Assembly (NCBI GenBank): GCA_934096105.1
Contig: CAKOLH010000020.1
Span: 1 to 16,037, forward strand
DNA: 16,037 bases
Direction: 5' to 3'
DNA from: an uncultured Bacilli bacterium
GTDB taxonomy: Bacteria > Bacillota_I > Bacilli_A > RF39 > UBA660
Part shown: positions 6,346-14,030 of the stretch, in pieces
How the letters are laid out: every line of letters starts with the position of its first letter
Position numbering within the stretch: position 1 is the first letter of the stretch
Program-made: the position numbers and the translations under genes
The notes under the pieces: generated by a model
Seen by the model: only the letters and a program-made list of their open reading frames with translations
What the model was told of the DNA's origin: nothing
Database searches by the model: none

Positions 6346-8252
6346 GTAGTCTTTTTTGTTTTCTTTGTATCTTCTTTAACTTCTTTTACTTGTTCTTCTT
6401 CTTTTTTAGTTTCTACTTCTGGTAGATGTCCATGTTCTACTAGATAGTCTATTTCTTCTTTAGTTATTGTTTCTTCTTCAAGTAAAGTATTTGCTATTAA
6501 AGATAATAAGTCTTTATTTTCGGATATGATTTTTTTAGTCTTTTCATAGCAGCTATTGATTATTGAACGCATTTCTTCATCTATTTCATGAGCTACTGTA
6601 TCTGAAATGTTTCTGTTTTTGGTATAATCTCTACCTAAGAATGTATTACCATCTGGTTCTTCAAGCATCATAGGTCCTAATGAACTCATACCATATTCTG
6701 TTACCATGCTTCTGGCTATTTTTGTAGCCTTCTTGAAGTCATCATGAGCTCCTGTTGTTATTTCTCCGAATGTTACTTCTTCAGCAACTCTTCCTCCAAG
6801 TAAACCACATATTGATTCTAGTAATTCGTTCTTTGTGTAATTGAATGATTCTTCTTTTGGAGTCATCATTGTATAACCACCAGCGTGTCCTCTTGGAATT
6901 ATAGTTATTTTTTGTACTTCATTGGCACCATCTAGTTTTAATCCCATTACAGCATGTCCGGCTTCGTGGAAAGCAACTAGTTTCTTTTCTTTATCGGTAT
7001 ATTTCTTTGTTACTTTAGCAGGTCCCATTAATACTCTGTCTGTTGCCTCGTCTATTTCAGCCATTGTTATTTCTTTTTTGTTTCTTCTAACTGCTAGTAG
7101 AGCAGCTTCGTTAAGTAAGTTTTCTAGGTCTGCTCCTGAGAATCCTGGAGTTCTTTTAGCAAGATATTCTAGTGTTATATTTTTGGCTAATACTTTGTTT
7201 TTAGCATGTACTTTTAATATTTCTATTCTAGCATTTTTATCTGGTAAACTTACTGTTACTTGTCTATCAAATCTTCCTGGTCTTAATAGGGCTGGGTCTA
7301 GAACATCTGGTCTATTAGTAGCGGCTATTATGATGATTCCTTCATTGGCACCAAAGCCATCCATTTCTGTTAATAATTGGTTTAGTGTTTGTTCTCTTTC
7401 ATCATGACCCCCACCTAGGCCTGTTCCTCTTTGTCTACCAACAGCATCTATTTCATCAATGAATATTAGACATGGAGCATTCATTTTTGCTTGTTTAAAC
7501 ATATCTCTTACTCTTGATGCACCAATACCTACGAATAATTCTACGAAGTCTGAACCACTTATATAATAGAATGGTACTTTGGCTTCTCCTGCTACAGCAC
7601 GAGCTAATAGGGTTTTACCTGTTCCTGGAGGACCTACCAATAGGACTCCTTTTGGTATTCTAGCACCCATACTAGTAAATTTCTTTGGATTTTTTAAGAA
7701 GTCTATTAATTCTTGTACTTCTTCTTTTTCTTCTGTTAAGCCTGCAACATCTTTGAAGGTTGCTCTACTTTCTTCAACAAGTTTTGCTCTTGATTTTCCG
7801 AAATCCATTGATTTACTTCCACCACCAAGTTGTCTTGTGAATATCCAAATAGTAACTCCTGCTAGAATAACTATTGGAACAATATCTACTAAAACGGCAA
7901 GCCAAGATGATGCTTCAGCATCAGTATTGATTTTTAATTCAAAGTTACTTGTTCCTTCTTTAGCGGCTGTTATTTTTGAAATGAATTCTTCTGATTGTGG
8001 CAAATAAAGAATAAAACTTTCGTTTTCAGCATAATCAGATAATTTTCCTTCAAGCATATATGTTTCAGTACGAACTTTAGGAGTTATTGTTAATTCTGTC
8101 ACTTTACCTCCATTTAAGTCTTTCATAAATTCATCATAAGATAATTCATTTACTTTGACATTGAATAATTTAAATACTATTAAACATGCTATGATGAATG
8201 TTAATAAAAATGCATATGGTGCTAAACCTTTCTTTATATTTTTTTTATTCAT
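6318..8252 (-). CDS. ftsH: ATP-dependent zinc metalloprotease FtsH
   Basis: This 644-residue protein is the membrane-anchored AAA+ protease FtsH, which extracts and degrades misfolded membrane proteins and selected regulators. Two membrane helices lie at about 12-32 and 116-138, with a small extracellular domain between. The AAA domain has Walker A GPPGTGKT (207-214), pore residues FVG (240-242), Walker B LIFIDEIDA (262-270) and the second region of homology ending RPGRFDR. The protease site has HEAGH at 429-433, with a third zinc ligand probably Asp504 or Asp505 in GAHDD. The last 35 residues are a low-complexity Lys/Glu/Thr tail. It starts 8 nt inside the end of tilS, so the two are co-transcribed, as in many Firmicutes. 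In Bacillus hpt stands between them; here it is absent. Confidence 0.98.
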   Translation of the reverse strand: MNKKNIKKGLAPYAFLLTFIIACLIVFKLFNVKVNELSYDEFMKDLNGGKVTELTITPKVRTETYMLEGKLSDYAENESFILYLPQSEEFISKITAAKEGTSNFELKINTDAEASSWLAVLVDIVPIVILAGVTIWIFTRQLGGGSKSMDFGKSRAKLVEESRATFKDVAGLTEEKEEVQELIDFLKNPKKFTSMGARIPKGVLLVGPPGTGKTLLARAVAGEAKVPFYYISGSDFVELFVGIGASRVRDMFKQAKMNAPCLIFIDEIDAVGRQRGTGLGGGHDEREQTLNQLLTEMDGFGANEGIIIIAATNRPDVLDPALLRPGRFDRQVTVSLPDKNARIEILKVHAKNKVLAKNITLEYLAKRTPGFSGADLENLLNEAALLAVRRNKKEITMAEIDEATDRVLMGPAKVTKKYTDKEKKLVAFHEAGHAVMGLKLDGANEVQKITIIPRGHAGGYTMMTPKEESFNYTKNELLESICGLLGGRVAEEVTFGEITTGAHDDFKKATKIARSMVTEYGMSSLGPMMLEEPDGNTFLGRDYTKNRNISDTVAHEIDEEMRSIINSCYEKTKKIISENKDLLSLIANTLLEEETITKEEIDYLVEHGHLPEVETKKEEEQVKEVKEDTKKTKKTTKKEDTKTK

Positions 8253-9561
8253 AATTTTCCTCTCTTTCTTTGCACTCTATTATTATATCATACTTTTCAT
8301 TTTTTTTAGAACAAAATTTACTTTTTTTAATACCTGGTATCCAAATTATATTGTTATTACTATCTATTAATATTGGATAGGTTATTCTTTCTGATATTGG
8401 AAGTTTATTTTCTATCATTATTTCTTTTATTTTCTTTTTATTATTACTTCCTTTTAGTATTATATAATCTCCATTTATTCTGTTTCTAAAGTATAGGGGT
8501 AATGTTATATTACTTTTATCTATTCTACATATATAATTGCTATCGCTTTCGGTATTATCTATTATATTGAATTCTAGGTTATTGATAATTAAATTATCAG
8601 TTAACTCTATTTTATAATTGTCTTTTTTTGATGTGTTTTCTTTTATTAATAATTTATTATATTCTTTTACTATTATTTTATTATTTGGTAAGTTTATACT
8701 TAGATTTGGTTTGTTATTATTTATTAATTTGATAATACTATTTATATGTTTTTCTGTTACTATGTTACTTTCATTTGAATAGATGTCATTTAATATATAG
8801 TATAAAGCGTTTTTTATTAAGAAATTATCTAATTTTAATAATTCATCTATATATATTATATTATCTTTATAAATACTAGTAATATTCTTTTTTACTAATG
8901 ATTTTATATAATTATCATATTCTAATAGTGTATTAGAGTATTTTAAGAATTTTTTGTGGACATCTTTGTCTTCTTCTTTTAATAGAGGAAGAATTTTTTG
9001 GCGATATCTATTTCTAGTATAATCTGTATTTGTGTTAGAACTATCAATAAAATATGTGATATTATGTGATTTGTTATATTTTATAATATCTTCTTTTGTA
9101 ACTTTTAGTAATGGTCTTATTATTTGATAGTTTTTTACATTGCTTATTTCTTTGATACCGGCATAACCTTCAAGGTTGGAACCACGAACTATTTTCATTA
9201 ATATTGTTTCTATTTGATCATCACCGTGATGTGCAAGAAATAGTTTAGTAGAATTATATTTAGATAATATTTCTTCGTAGAAGTTATATCTTTTTTTTCT
9301 GGCTTCGTTTTCAAAGTTTGTTTCCTTGTATTCTGCTATTTTCATACTTTCGAAGATTAGATTATGTTTTCTGCAGTAACTTTTTAGATACTCTTCTTCG
9401 GTATCACTTTCTTTTCTGACATTATGGTTTATATGACATACTACTAGTTTGTTTGTTTTTTGCTCTAGTAGATTTAATAAACACATAGAGTCTGGTCCTG
9501 AAGATACTCCTACTACTACGGGATTATTATCAAAAATAATGTCGTCTAAAATATGTTCCAT
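8245..9561 (-). CDS. tilS: tRNA(Ile)-lysidine synthase
   Basis: TilS uses ATP to attach lysine to the wobble cytidine of tRNA-Ile(CAU), changing both its codon (AUA) and amino acid identity; AUA codons are common here, so it should be essential. The N-terminal PP-loop has SSGPDS at residues 20-25, followed by HINHNVR, the LAHHGDDQIETILMKIVRGSNLEG block and SNTNTDYTRNRYR. A C-terminal TilS domain ends the 438-residue protein. The start at 9561 is preferred to the in-frame ATG at 9579 because AAAGGAGG (9574-9567) lies five bases before it and would otherwise fall inside the gene. The stop overlaps ftsH by 8 nt. Confidence 0.95.
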   Translation of the reverse strand: MEHILDDIIFDNNPVVVGVSSGPDSMCLLNLLEQKTNKLVVCHINHNVRKESDTEEEYLKSYCRKHNLIFESMKIAEYKETNFENEARKKRYNFYEEILSKYNSTKLFLAHHGDDQIETILMKIVRGSNLEGYAGIKEISNVKNYQIIRPLLKVTKEDIIKYNKSHNITYFIDSSNTNTDYTRNRYRQKILPLLKEEDKDVHKKFLKYSNTLLEYDNYIKSLVKKNITSIYKDNIIYIDELLKLDNFLIKNALYYILNDIYSNESNIVTEKHINSIIKLINNNKPNLSINLPNNKIIVKEYNKLLIKENTSKKDNYKIELTDNLIINNLEFNIIDNTESDSNYICRIDKSNITLPLYFRNRINGDYIILKGSNNKKKIKEIMIENKLPISERITYPILIDSNNNIIWIPGIKKSKFCSKKNEKYDIIIECKEREENYE

Positions 9562-9581
9562 AGTTTCCTCCTTTGTCATAT

Positions 9582-9590
9582 ATTATAGCA
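9582..9590 (-). promoter_or_regulatory. Extended -10 promoter for tilS-ftsH
   Basis: Read on the - strand, TGCTATAAT is a perfect extended -10. No good -35 stands 17 bp upstream, only TTCTTT, which is tolerable with an extended -10. The predicted start falls almost on the ribosome binding site. Confidence 0.6.
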
Positions 9591-9618
9591 GATATTAAAG
9601 AAAAAAAGAATATTTATT

Positions 9619-9647
9619 TTGACTTTTATAAATATTTAAGTTATAAT
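9619..9647 (+). promoter_or_regulatory. Near-consensus sigma-A promoter for the orphan gene at 9674
   Basis: TTGACT at 9619-9624, 17 bp, then TATAAT at 9642-9647. It runs divergently from the tilS promoter, with about 30 bp between the two. Confidence 0.8.
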
Positions 9648-9673
9648 TATCTTCCGAGGTGAAAAAAGTATAT

Positions 9674-10021
9674 ATGAAAGAGTTTCAAGATGTTACTATG
9701 TCTTCTTTGATAGCGGGTTATTTTTTGGCTACTGGAACTAAAAAAATTGAGTTTAATACTATTACTATTTTATTAAATAATTTATATATGTATGAAGACG
9801 CTGATGTCATGGAAACTGATGATGATATTGATAAACTTTGTATGATTATTTTATTTGATGATACTAGTGTTGTTTTGGGTTATGACTTTGATGCTATTAT
9901 TAATATTAATGGAACTAATATTACAGTTTATGATTATTTGTATAGTTTAACTAATGAATGGGTAAGAAACTATTTTAAAATAGATGAAAATATAAAGAAA
10001 AGAACTAAGATTATTGCTTAG
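9674..10021 (+). CDS. Hypothetical protein, no recognised family
   Basis: I do not recognise this 115-residue protein. It is soluble, acidic in the middle (EDADVMETDDDIDKL at about 46-60) and has alternating hydrophobic stretches suggesting a small mixed alpha/beta fold; the last residues are basic. There is no signal peptide, membrane segment or metal-binding motif. A near-consensus promoter stands directly upstream, and codon use matches the neighbours, which supports a real gene. The ATG at 9674 has GAGGTGA (9655-9661) about 12 bases upstream, rather far. A GTG at 9659 in the same frame would add five residues but leaves no room for a ribosome binding site. The stop overlaps that of tyrS on the other strand by 3 of 4 shared bases. 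Confidence 0.7.
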   Translation: MKEFQDVTMSSLIAGYFLATGTKKIEFNTITILLNNLYMYEDADVMETDDDIDKLCMIILFDDTSVVLGYDFDAIININGTNITVYDYLYSLTNEWVRNYFKIDENIKKRTKIIA

Positions 10022-10030
10022 TTCATTTTT
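10002..10030. terminator. Bidirectional terminator at the convergent ends of the orphan gene and tyrS
   Basis: An 8-bp stem (10002-10009 with 10017-10024) holds both stop codons in its right arm. On the + strand it is followed by ATTTTT. On the - strand it is followed by TTTTCTTTATATTTT. Confidence 0.7.
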
Positions 10031-11235
10031 ATTAGATAATATTTTTTCTTACCTTTTCTTATTATGTGATATTTTCTAGCTTTTGTTATTTCGTGATTTT
10101 CATCATTTATTATATCACCATCTAATGATATAGCATTATTTGATAGGAATTCTCTTGCTTCTCTTCTTGATGAGGCAATACTATTATTTACTAATATGTT
10201 TAGGATTATATCTTCATCTACATTATATGTTGGTACTCCCTTGAAGGCTAGTTCTATTTCGCTATCTGTTAATTCTTTGATATTGCTTGTGAATAATGAT
10301 TCTGATATTTTAACAGCAGTATCGGCATCTTCTTTACTATGAATATCTTTTACTACTTCGTAGGCTAATATTTTTTGGGCTAATCTAAGCTCTGGTTTTT
10401 CTTCATGTCTCTTCATGATATCTTCGATTTCTTCTTTGGTTAGGAAAGTAAATACTTTTAGGTATTCTAGTACTTTGGAATCGTCAGCATTTATTAGGTA
10501 CTGATATATTTCATAAGGAGATGTTTTTTCTTTATCTAGCCATAGGGCATTACCTTCTGATTTTCCAAATTTATTTCCAGTAGCATCTAAAATAAGTGGC
10601 ATTGTAAAGCCATAGGCTTCTTTACCTAATTTTTTTCTTATTAGTTCGATACCGGTAGTTATATTTCCCCACTGATCTGATCCTTCAACTTGCATGATAC
10701 AGTTTTTGGTTTCATATAGATGCATAAAGTCATATCCTTGAAGTAACATATAAGAAAATTCTGCATAAGTGATACCACTTTCTAGTCTTCTTTGAATGAT
10801 ATCTTTACTTAACATATAATTTATATTTATGTATTTTCCAATATCTCTTAAGAATTCTAGGAATGTATAATCTTTTGTCCAAGAATAGTTATCTACTAGT
10901 TCGGCTTTGCCTTCAAATAATCTATCTATTTGATTTTTGATACATTTGATGTTTTTGTCTACTGTTTCATAAGATAGTATTTCTCTTTCGGCGGTTGGTC
11001 TTGGATCACCGATTCTTCCTGTTGCACCACCACATAATAGTATTGGATGGTGACCATATTTGGCTAATCTTTTAGCGGTTACTAATGAAGAATAGTGGCC
11101 GATATGTAAGCTATCAGCGGTTGGATCTGTACCCCAATAAAATGTTATAGGCTCTCCATTTAATACTTCTTCAAGATTATCTCCTGCTACATCTTTTATT
11201 AGTCCTCTCCAGACTAAGTCATCATATAATTTCAT
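10018..11235 (-). CDS. tyrS: Tyrosyl-tRNA synthetase
   Basis: This 405-residue class I synthetase charges tRNA-Tyr. The HIGH motif is exact at residues 44-47 within WGTDPTADSLHIGH. The second ATP motif is the variant KFGKS at 222-226, normal for bacterial TyrRS. The tyrosine and tRNA pocket block QVEGSDQWGNITTG lies at 182-195, and a C-terminal S4-like RNA-binding domain occupies about 339-405. Length is near the usual 410-420. AAGGAGGA (11248-11241) stands five bases before the ATG. Expression should depend on the T-box leader upstream, which senses uncharged tRNA-Tyr. The gene ends in a hairpin shared with the convergent orphan gene. Confidence 0.98.
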   Translation of the reverse strand: MKLYDDLVWRGLIKDVAGDNLEEVLNGEPITFYWGTDPTADSLHIGHYSSLVTAKRLAKYGHHPILLCGGATGRIGDPRPTAEREILSYETVDKNIKCIKNQIDRLFEGKAELVDNYSWTKDYTFLEFLRDIGKYININYMLSKDIIQRRLESGITYAEFSYMLLQGYDFMHLYETKNCIMQVEGSDQWGNITTGIELIRKKLGKEAYGFTMPLILDATGNKFGKSEGNALWLDKEKTSPYEIYQYLINADDSKVLEYLKVFTFLTKEEIEDIMKRHEEKPELRLAQKILAYEVVKDIHSKEDADTAVKISESLFTSNIKELTDSEIELAFKGVPTYNVDEDIILNILVNNSIASSRREAREFLSNNAISLDGDIINDENHEITKARKYHIIRKGKKKYYLIKMN

Positions 11236-11256
11236 AATATTCCTCCTTCTTTATAT

Positions 11257-11464
11257 AAAAAAGGTGACACCACAAAAGGACGAGCTAGTCGTGGTACCAC
11301 CTTTATTTACAATATGATTATTGCCTTAGTATGATAACGGTATTTACCGATTAAACTCTTAATATGTAACTTCGTTATTTTACTTTGTTAATTTCCACCT
11401 AACATTAACTCTCTATATGGTAAGTAAAATAATTACTTGGTATTAGTCGTTGTTTAATTAATAT
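11257..11464 (-). ncRNA. T-box leader (riboswitch) controlling tyrS
   Basis: Read on the - strand, the leader carries the T-box core GGTGGTACCACG (near 11301-11290), which pairs with the tRNA acceptor end. The core is part of a terminator stem that pairs 11304-11291 with 11270-11257 (12 of 14 positions) and runs into a T-tract. Upstream, an 11-bp helix joins TTATTTTACTT to AAGTAAAATAA and forms the body of stem I. On its 3' side is TAC at 11368-11366, followed by A, in the place expected for the specifier codon. A small hairpin CGGTA/TACCG fits stem III. Specifier UAC means tyrosine, in agreement with the gene. When uncharged tRNA-Tyr binds, the antiterminator should form and tyrS be read. 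Confidence 0.93.
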
Positions 11465-11470
11465 GTCTAA

Positions 11471-11499
11471 ATTGTAGTATATTTTTTTTTGATTGTCAA
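11471..11499 (-). promoter_or_regulatory. Sigma-A promoter of the T-box-tyrS unit
   Basis: On the - strand, consensus TTGACA (11499-11494), 17 bp and TACAAT (11476-11471). The start is expected near 11464, giving a leader of roughly 230 nt before the tyrS ATG. Confidence 0.8.
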
Positions 11500-11523
11500 T
11501 AATAATTTATGAAAAAGTTTTTT

Positions 11524-11619
11524 TATTTCTTGTTTCACTTAAGGCCTGTAGTCCTTAAGTGTTTATTTGAGCCAAGATATTGTCTCAAATAAAGGGCTAT
11601 TATATATAAGCAAGAAATA
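11524..11619. other. Unexplained three-way-junction element between tyrS and prfA
   Basis: Ninety-six bases fold into three nested helices. P1 is 12 bp (11524-11535 with 11608-11619), P2 is 9 bp (11536-11544 with 11553-11561) and P3 is 10 bp (11562-11571 with 11584-11593). P1 runs directly into P2 and P2 into P3, with no unpaired base at either joint. The only free junction strand is 11594-11607, starting GGGCT. The single wobble pair in P1 is G-U on the + strand and an A-C mismatch on the other, a slight hint that the + strand is the RNA. It lies outside both the tyrS leader and the predicted prfA transcript. I recognise no known RNA family. Confidence 0.55.
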
Positions 11620-11649
11620 TATATTTAGATATTTATTTGGTATTATTAA

Positions 11650-11678
11650 TTTACTTTTCTATATTTTTATTATATAAT
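11650..11678 (+). promoter_or_regulatory. Sigma-A promoter for prfA-prmC
   Basis: TTTACT at 11650-11655, 17 bp and TATAAT at 11673-11678. The predicted start leaves only a short leader before the ribosome binding site GAGGG at 11691. Confidence 0.65.
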
Positions 11679-11703
11679 ATTTAAAGAAATGAGGGATTAT
11701 TCT

Positions 11704-12762
11704 ATGATAGATAGATTAGAAGCTACATTAAAAAGATATAATGAGATAGGAGAAGAGTTATCTAGTCCTGAGATTATATCTGATATTAAGAAAATGACTC
11801 TTCTTTCTAAGGAAAGAACTAGTTTAGAAAAGACAGTAGAAGTTTATAAAGAATATAAGAAAGTATTATCTGATATTGAGGAGGCTAAGGAATTACTTAA
11901 TGATAAAGATATGGCTTCATTTGCTAAAGAAGAACTTGCTGAAGCAGAGAGTAAAAAAAGCAAATTAGAAAGTGAACTTGAAATACTTCTTATACCACAT
12001 GATCCTAATGATGAAAAGAATGTTATTGTAGAAATTAGAGGAGCAGCTGGTGGAGATGAAGGTAATATCTTTGCGGGTGATTTATTTGATATGTATAGTA
12101 AATATGCTGCGAATAATGGGTGGAAGATAGAGATACTTAATGCTACTGCTGGTACCGTTGGTGGATATTCACAAATAGAGTTTATGGTTAAGGGCGATAG
12201 TGTTTATTCTAAACTTAAATACGAAAGTGGTGCTCATAGAGTACAGAGAGTACCTGCTACGGAGAGTCAGGGTAGAGTACATACTAGTACTGCTACTGTA
12301 CTTGTTATGCCAGAGGCTGAAGAGTTTGATTTTGAGCTTGATGAGTCTGAAGTTAGAATTGATATAACTAGAAGTAGTGGATGTGGTGGACAAGGTGTTA
12401 ATACTACTGATAGTGCTGTTAGACTTACACATATTCCTACGGGTATTATTGTTTATTCTCAGACTGAGAGAAGTCAGATTAAGAATAAAGAACTTGCTTT
12501 TAAAATACTTAAGACTAGACTATATGATATGAAACTTAAAGAACAAGAAGAAAAGAATGCTGCTGATAGAAAAGTTAAGATTGGTACTGGAGATAGAAGC
12601 GAGAAAATAAGAACTTATAATTATCCACAGAATAGAATTACTGATCATAGAATTGGTTATACTTCAATGAATCTTGATAGAGTTATGGATGGAGATATGG
12701 AAGATTTAATTGAGGCTTTGATTAATGAAGATCAGAAAAAGAAATTAGAGGGTAGTATTTAA
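11704..12762 (+). CDS. prfA: Peptide chain release factor 1
   Basis: RF1 reads stop codons UAA and UAG in the ribosomal A site and triggers release of the finished protein. In this 352-residue protein the recognition tripeptide PAT is at 184-186 in QRVPATESQGR, the RF1 (not RF2) type, and the catalytic GGQ is at 228-230 in SSGCGGQGVNTT. Residues after GGQ read GVN instead of the commoner HVN, a variation I believe occurs in other Firmicutes RF1 sequences. ATG 11704 is chosen over 11689 because GAGGG at 11691-11695 lies eight bases upstream and because MIDRLEATLKRY matches the family N terminus. prmC, which methylates the GGQ glutamine, follows nine bases later. Confidence 0.97.
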   Translation: MIDRLEATLKRYNEIGEELSSPEIISDIKKMTLLSKERTSLEKTVEVYKEYKKVLSDIEEAKELLNDKDMASFAKEELAEAESKKSKLESELEILLIPHDPNDEKNVIVEIRGAAGGDEGNIFAGDLFDMYSKYAANNGWKIEILNATAGTVGGYSQIEFMVKGDSVYSKLKYESGAHRVQRVPATESQGRVHTSTATVLVMPEAEEFDFELDESEVRIDITRSSGCGGQGVNTTDSAVRLTHIPTGIIVYSQTERSQIKNKELAFKILKTRLYDMKLKEQEEKNAADRKVKIGTGDRSEKIRTYNYPQNRITDHRIGYTSMNLDRVMDGDMEDLIEALINEDQKKKLEGSI

Positions 12763-12771
12763 TAATAAAAT

Positions 12772-13494
12772 ATGAATGATATTGAATATTTAAGGAAATA
12801 CTTAAAAGATAAAGACTTAGATACAGCTTTAAAAGAATTAGAAAGCGGGATACCTGTTCAGTATATAGTAGGTAATACTAATTTTTATGGTTATGATTTT
12901 AAAGTTAATAGGAATACTTTGATTCCTAGATTTGAGACTGAACTGCTAGTAGAGAAAACTTATAATTATATTAAGAAATATTTTAATAGGGATAATATTA
13001 AAATACTTGATATTGGTACTGGTAGTGGGTGTATTGCTATTACTTTAAATAAGTTATTAAATAATGGTGATATTACTGGTATAGATATATCTAGTGAGGC
13101 ATTAGAAATTGCTAAAGAGAATAATATTAATAATAATACTAATGTTAAGTTTATAGAAAGTGATATTTTTTCTAATGTTTCTGATAAGTATGATGTTATT
13201 ATTAGTAATCCACCTTATATTAGTTATGATGATACTGAGGTTATGGATATTGTTAAGAATAATGAGCCACACTTGGCATTATATGCTAAGGATAATGGGT
13301 TATACTTTTATGATAAGATTATTAAAGATAGTAGTAAGTATTTGAATGATAAATTTATTATGGCTTTTGAAATTGGTTATAAACAAGGAGAAGATGTTGT
13401 TAAAATAGTTAATAAATACTATAAAGATATCAACATATCTGTGGAAAAAGATTATAGTGGTAGAGATAGATTTGTTTTTATTTGGAATCATTAG
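12772..13494 (+). CDS. prmC: Release factor glutamine methyltransferase
   Basis: PrmC methylates the glutamine of the GGQ motif of RF1 and RF2 (N5-methylglutamine), which speeds peptide release. The SAM site LDIGTGSGC lies at 79-87, the catalytic NPPY at 146-149, and the substrate-contacting IPRFETELLVE at 51-61. The protein has 240 residues; the helical N-terminal domain, usually about 70 residues, is cut to about 20-25, so the substrate-binding part is reduced while the catalytic domain is whole. It starts nine bases after prfA and has no convincing ribosome binding site, so translation may be coupled. A terminator follows at once, and the next genes are of accessory type. Confidence 0.95.
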   Translation: MNDIEYLRKYLKDKDLDTALKELESGIPVQYIVGNTNFYGYDFKVNRNTLIPRFETELLVEKTYNYIKKYFNRDNIKILDIGTGSGCIAITLNKLLNNGDITGIDISSEALEIAKENNINNNTNVKFIESDIFSNVSDKYDVIISNPPYISYDDTEVMDIVKNNEPHLALYAKDNGLYFYDKIIKDSSKYLNDKFIMAFEIGYKQGEDVVKIVNKYYKDINISVEKDYSGRDRFVFIWNH

Positions 13495-13514
13495 TTTAAT
13501 TACTAGTGATTTTT
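13487..13514 (+). terminator. Terminator after prmC
   Basis: A 9-bp stem with one G-U pair (13487-13495 with 13502-13510) and a TTAATT loop is followed by T residues. The prmC stop codon lies in the left arm. A related hairpin recurs at 14060-14086. Confidence 0.75.
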
Positions 13515-13516
13515 AT

Positions 13517-13545
13517 TTGACTTTTGTAAAAAAAGTCTATATAAT
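13517..13545 (+). promoter_or_regulatory. Near-consensus promoter with internal inverted repeat
   Basis: TTGACT at 13517-13522, 17 bp and TATAAT at 13540-13545. A 7-bp inverted repeat, GACTTTT at 13519-13525 and AAAAGTC at 13531-13537, fills the spacer and could be an operator for a repressor that blocks RNA polymerase. Confidence 0.7.
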
Positions 13546-13617
13546 ACTATGTGATTTAGATGTTTTAAATTGCTTATATTTTTGGATGTCAGTAAAGGTA
13601 CTGTAGGAGGTATAGCA

Positions 13618-13989
13618 ATGAATAACAAAATTAAAGAATATCTAAATCAAAATAAATCTTTGACATTCAATAATCTTCTTTTTTCTTACATAGATGCTGA
13701 AGGTTATAATGATGTGGAGGTTTATAAAAGGGCAGATATAGATAGAAAATTATTTTCTAAAATAAGATGTAATAGTAATTATATTCCTAAAAAAAACACT
13801 GTTATTAAGTTATGTTTATCTTTATCACTAGATAAAAATAGATTTAATAACTTACTTTCAAGTGCGGGGTATAGTTTAAGTAAAAATAATAATTTTGACT
13901 TAGTTATATCTTATTGTATAGAGAATGATATTTATGATATTAATATTATAAATGAATATCTATATACTTATGCTGGTGTTATTTTATAA
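13618..13989 (+). CDS. Small protein resembling the C-terminal domain of macro-domain proteins
   Basis: This 123-residue protein starts at ATG 13618, with AGGAGG at 13605-13610 seven bases upstream; in-frame TTG codons further left lack such a site. The core DVEVYKRADIDRKLFSKIRCN, then PKKNTVIKLCLSLSLD, LLSSAGYSLS and a final YDINIINEYLY, matches a domain I recall from many Bacillota proteins, often fused behind an ADP-ribose-binding macro domain. Its repeated short helices resemble a helix-turn-helix (XRE-like) fold. Here it stands alone, without macro domain. Function is not established; a regulatory or nucleic-acid-binding role is an inference. A strong promoter with an inverted repeat, a 66-nt leader and its own terminator mark it as an independent unit between prmC and the repeat protein. 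Confidence 0.8.
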   Translation: MNNKIKEYLNQNKSLTFNNLLFSYIDAEGYNDVEVYKRADIDRKLFSKIRCNSNYIPKKNTVIKLCLSLSLDKNRFNNLLSSAGYSLSKNNNFDLVISYCIENDIYDINIINEYLYTYAGVIL

Positions 13990-14024
13990 AAATAACATTG
14001 TCTCTTTTGAAGAGACACTTTTTT
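13977..14024 (+). terminator. Tandem hairpins and terminator after the 13618 gene
   Basis: A 9-bp perfect hairpin (13977-13985 with 13989-13997) spans the stop codon. It is followed by a second, 8-bp stem (13999-14006 with 14010-14017) and a T-run at 14019-14024. The second is the likely terminator. Confidence 0.85.
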
Positions 14025-14030
14025 ACTTAT

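Noticed and set aside
6922..8007. Open frames of 161 and 142 codons on the + strand inside ftsH
   Set aside because: They are mirrors of the strongly conserved ftsH frame, without ribosome binding sites or recognisable protein features.
11524..11619. Purine-type riboswitch or tRNA-like gene
   Set aside because: The known purine riboswitch has conserved unpaired junction and loop bases that are absent here, and no tRNA anticodon or T-loop pattern is present. It also lies upstream of the prfA promoter.
12351..12480. Possible loss of function in prfA because GGQ is followed by GVN, not HVN
   Set aside because: The catalytic GGQ, the PAT tripeptide and the full length are intact. The following residue is known to me to vary in other RF1 proteins.
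13586..13606. Six-codon upstream frame (MSVKVL) whose stop overlaps the AGGAGG of the 13618 gene
   Set aside because: It has no ribosome binding site of its own, and short frames like this are frequent by chance.
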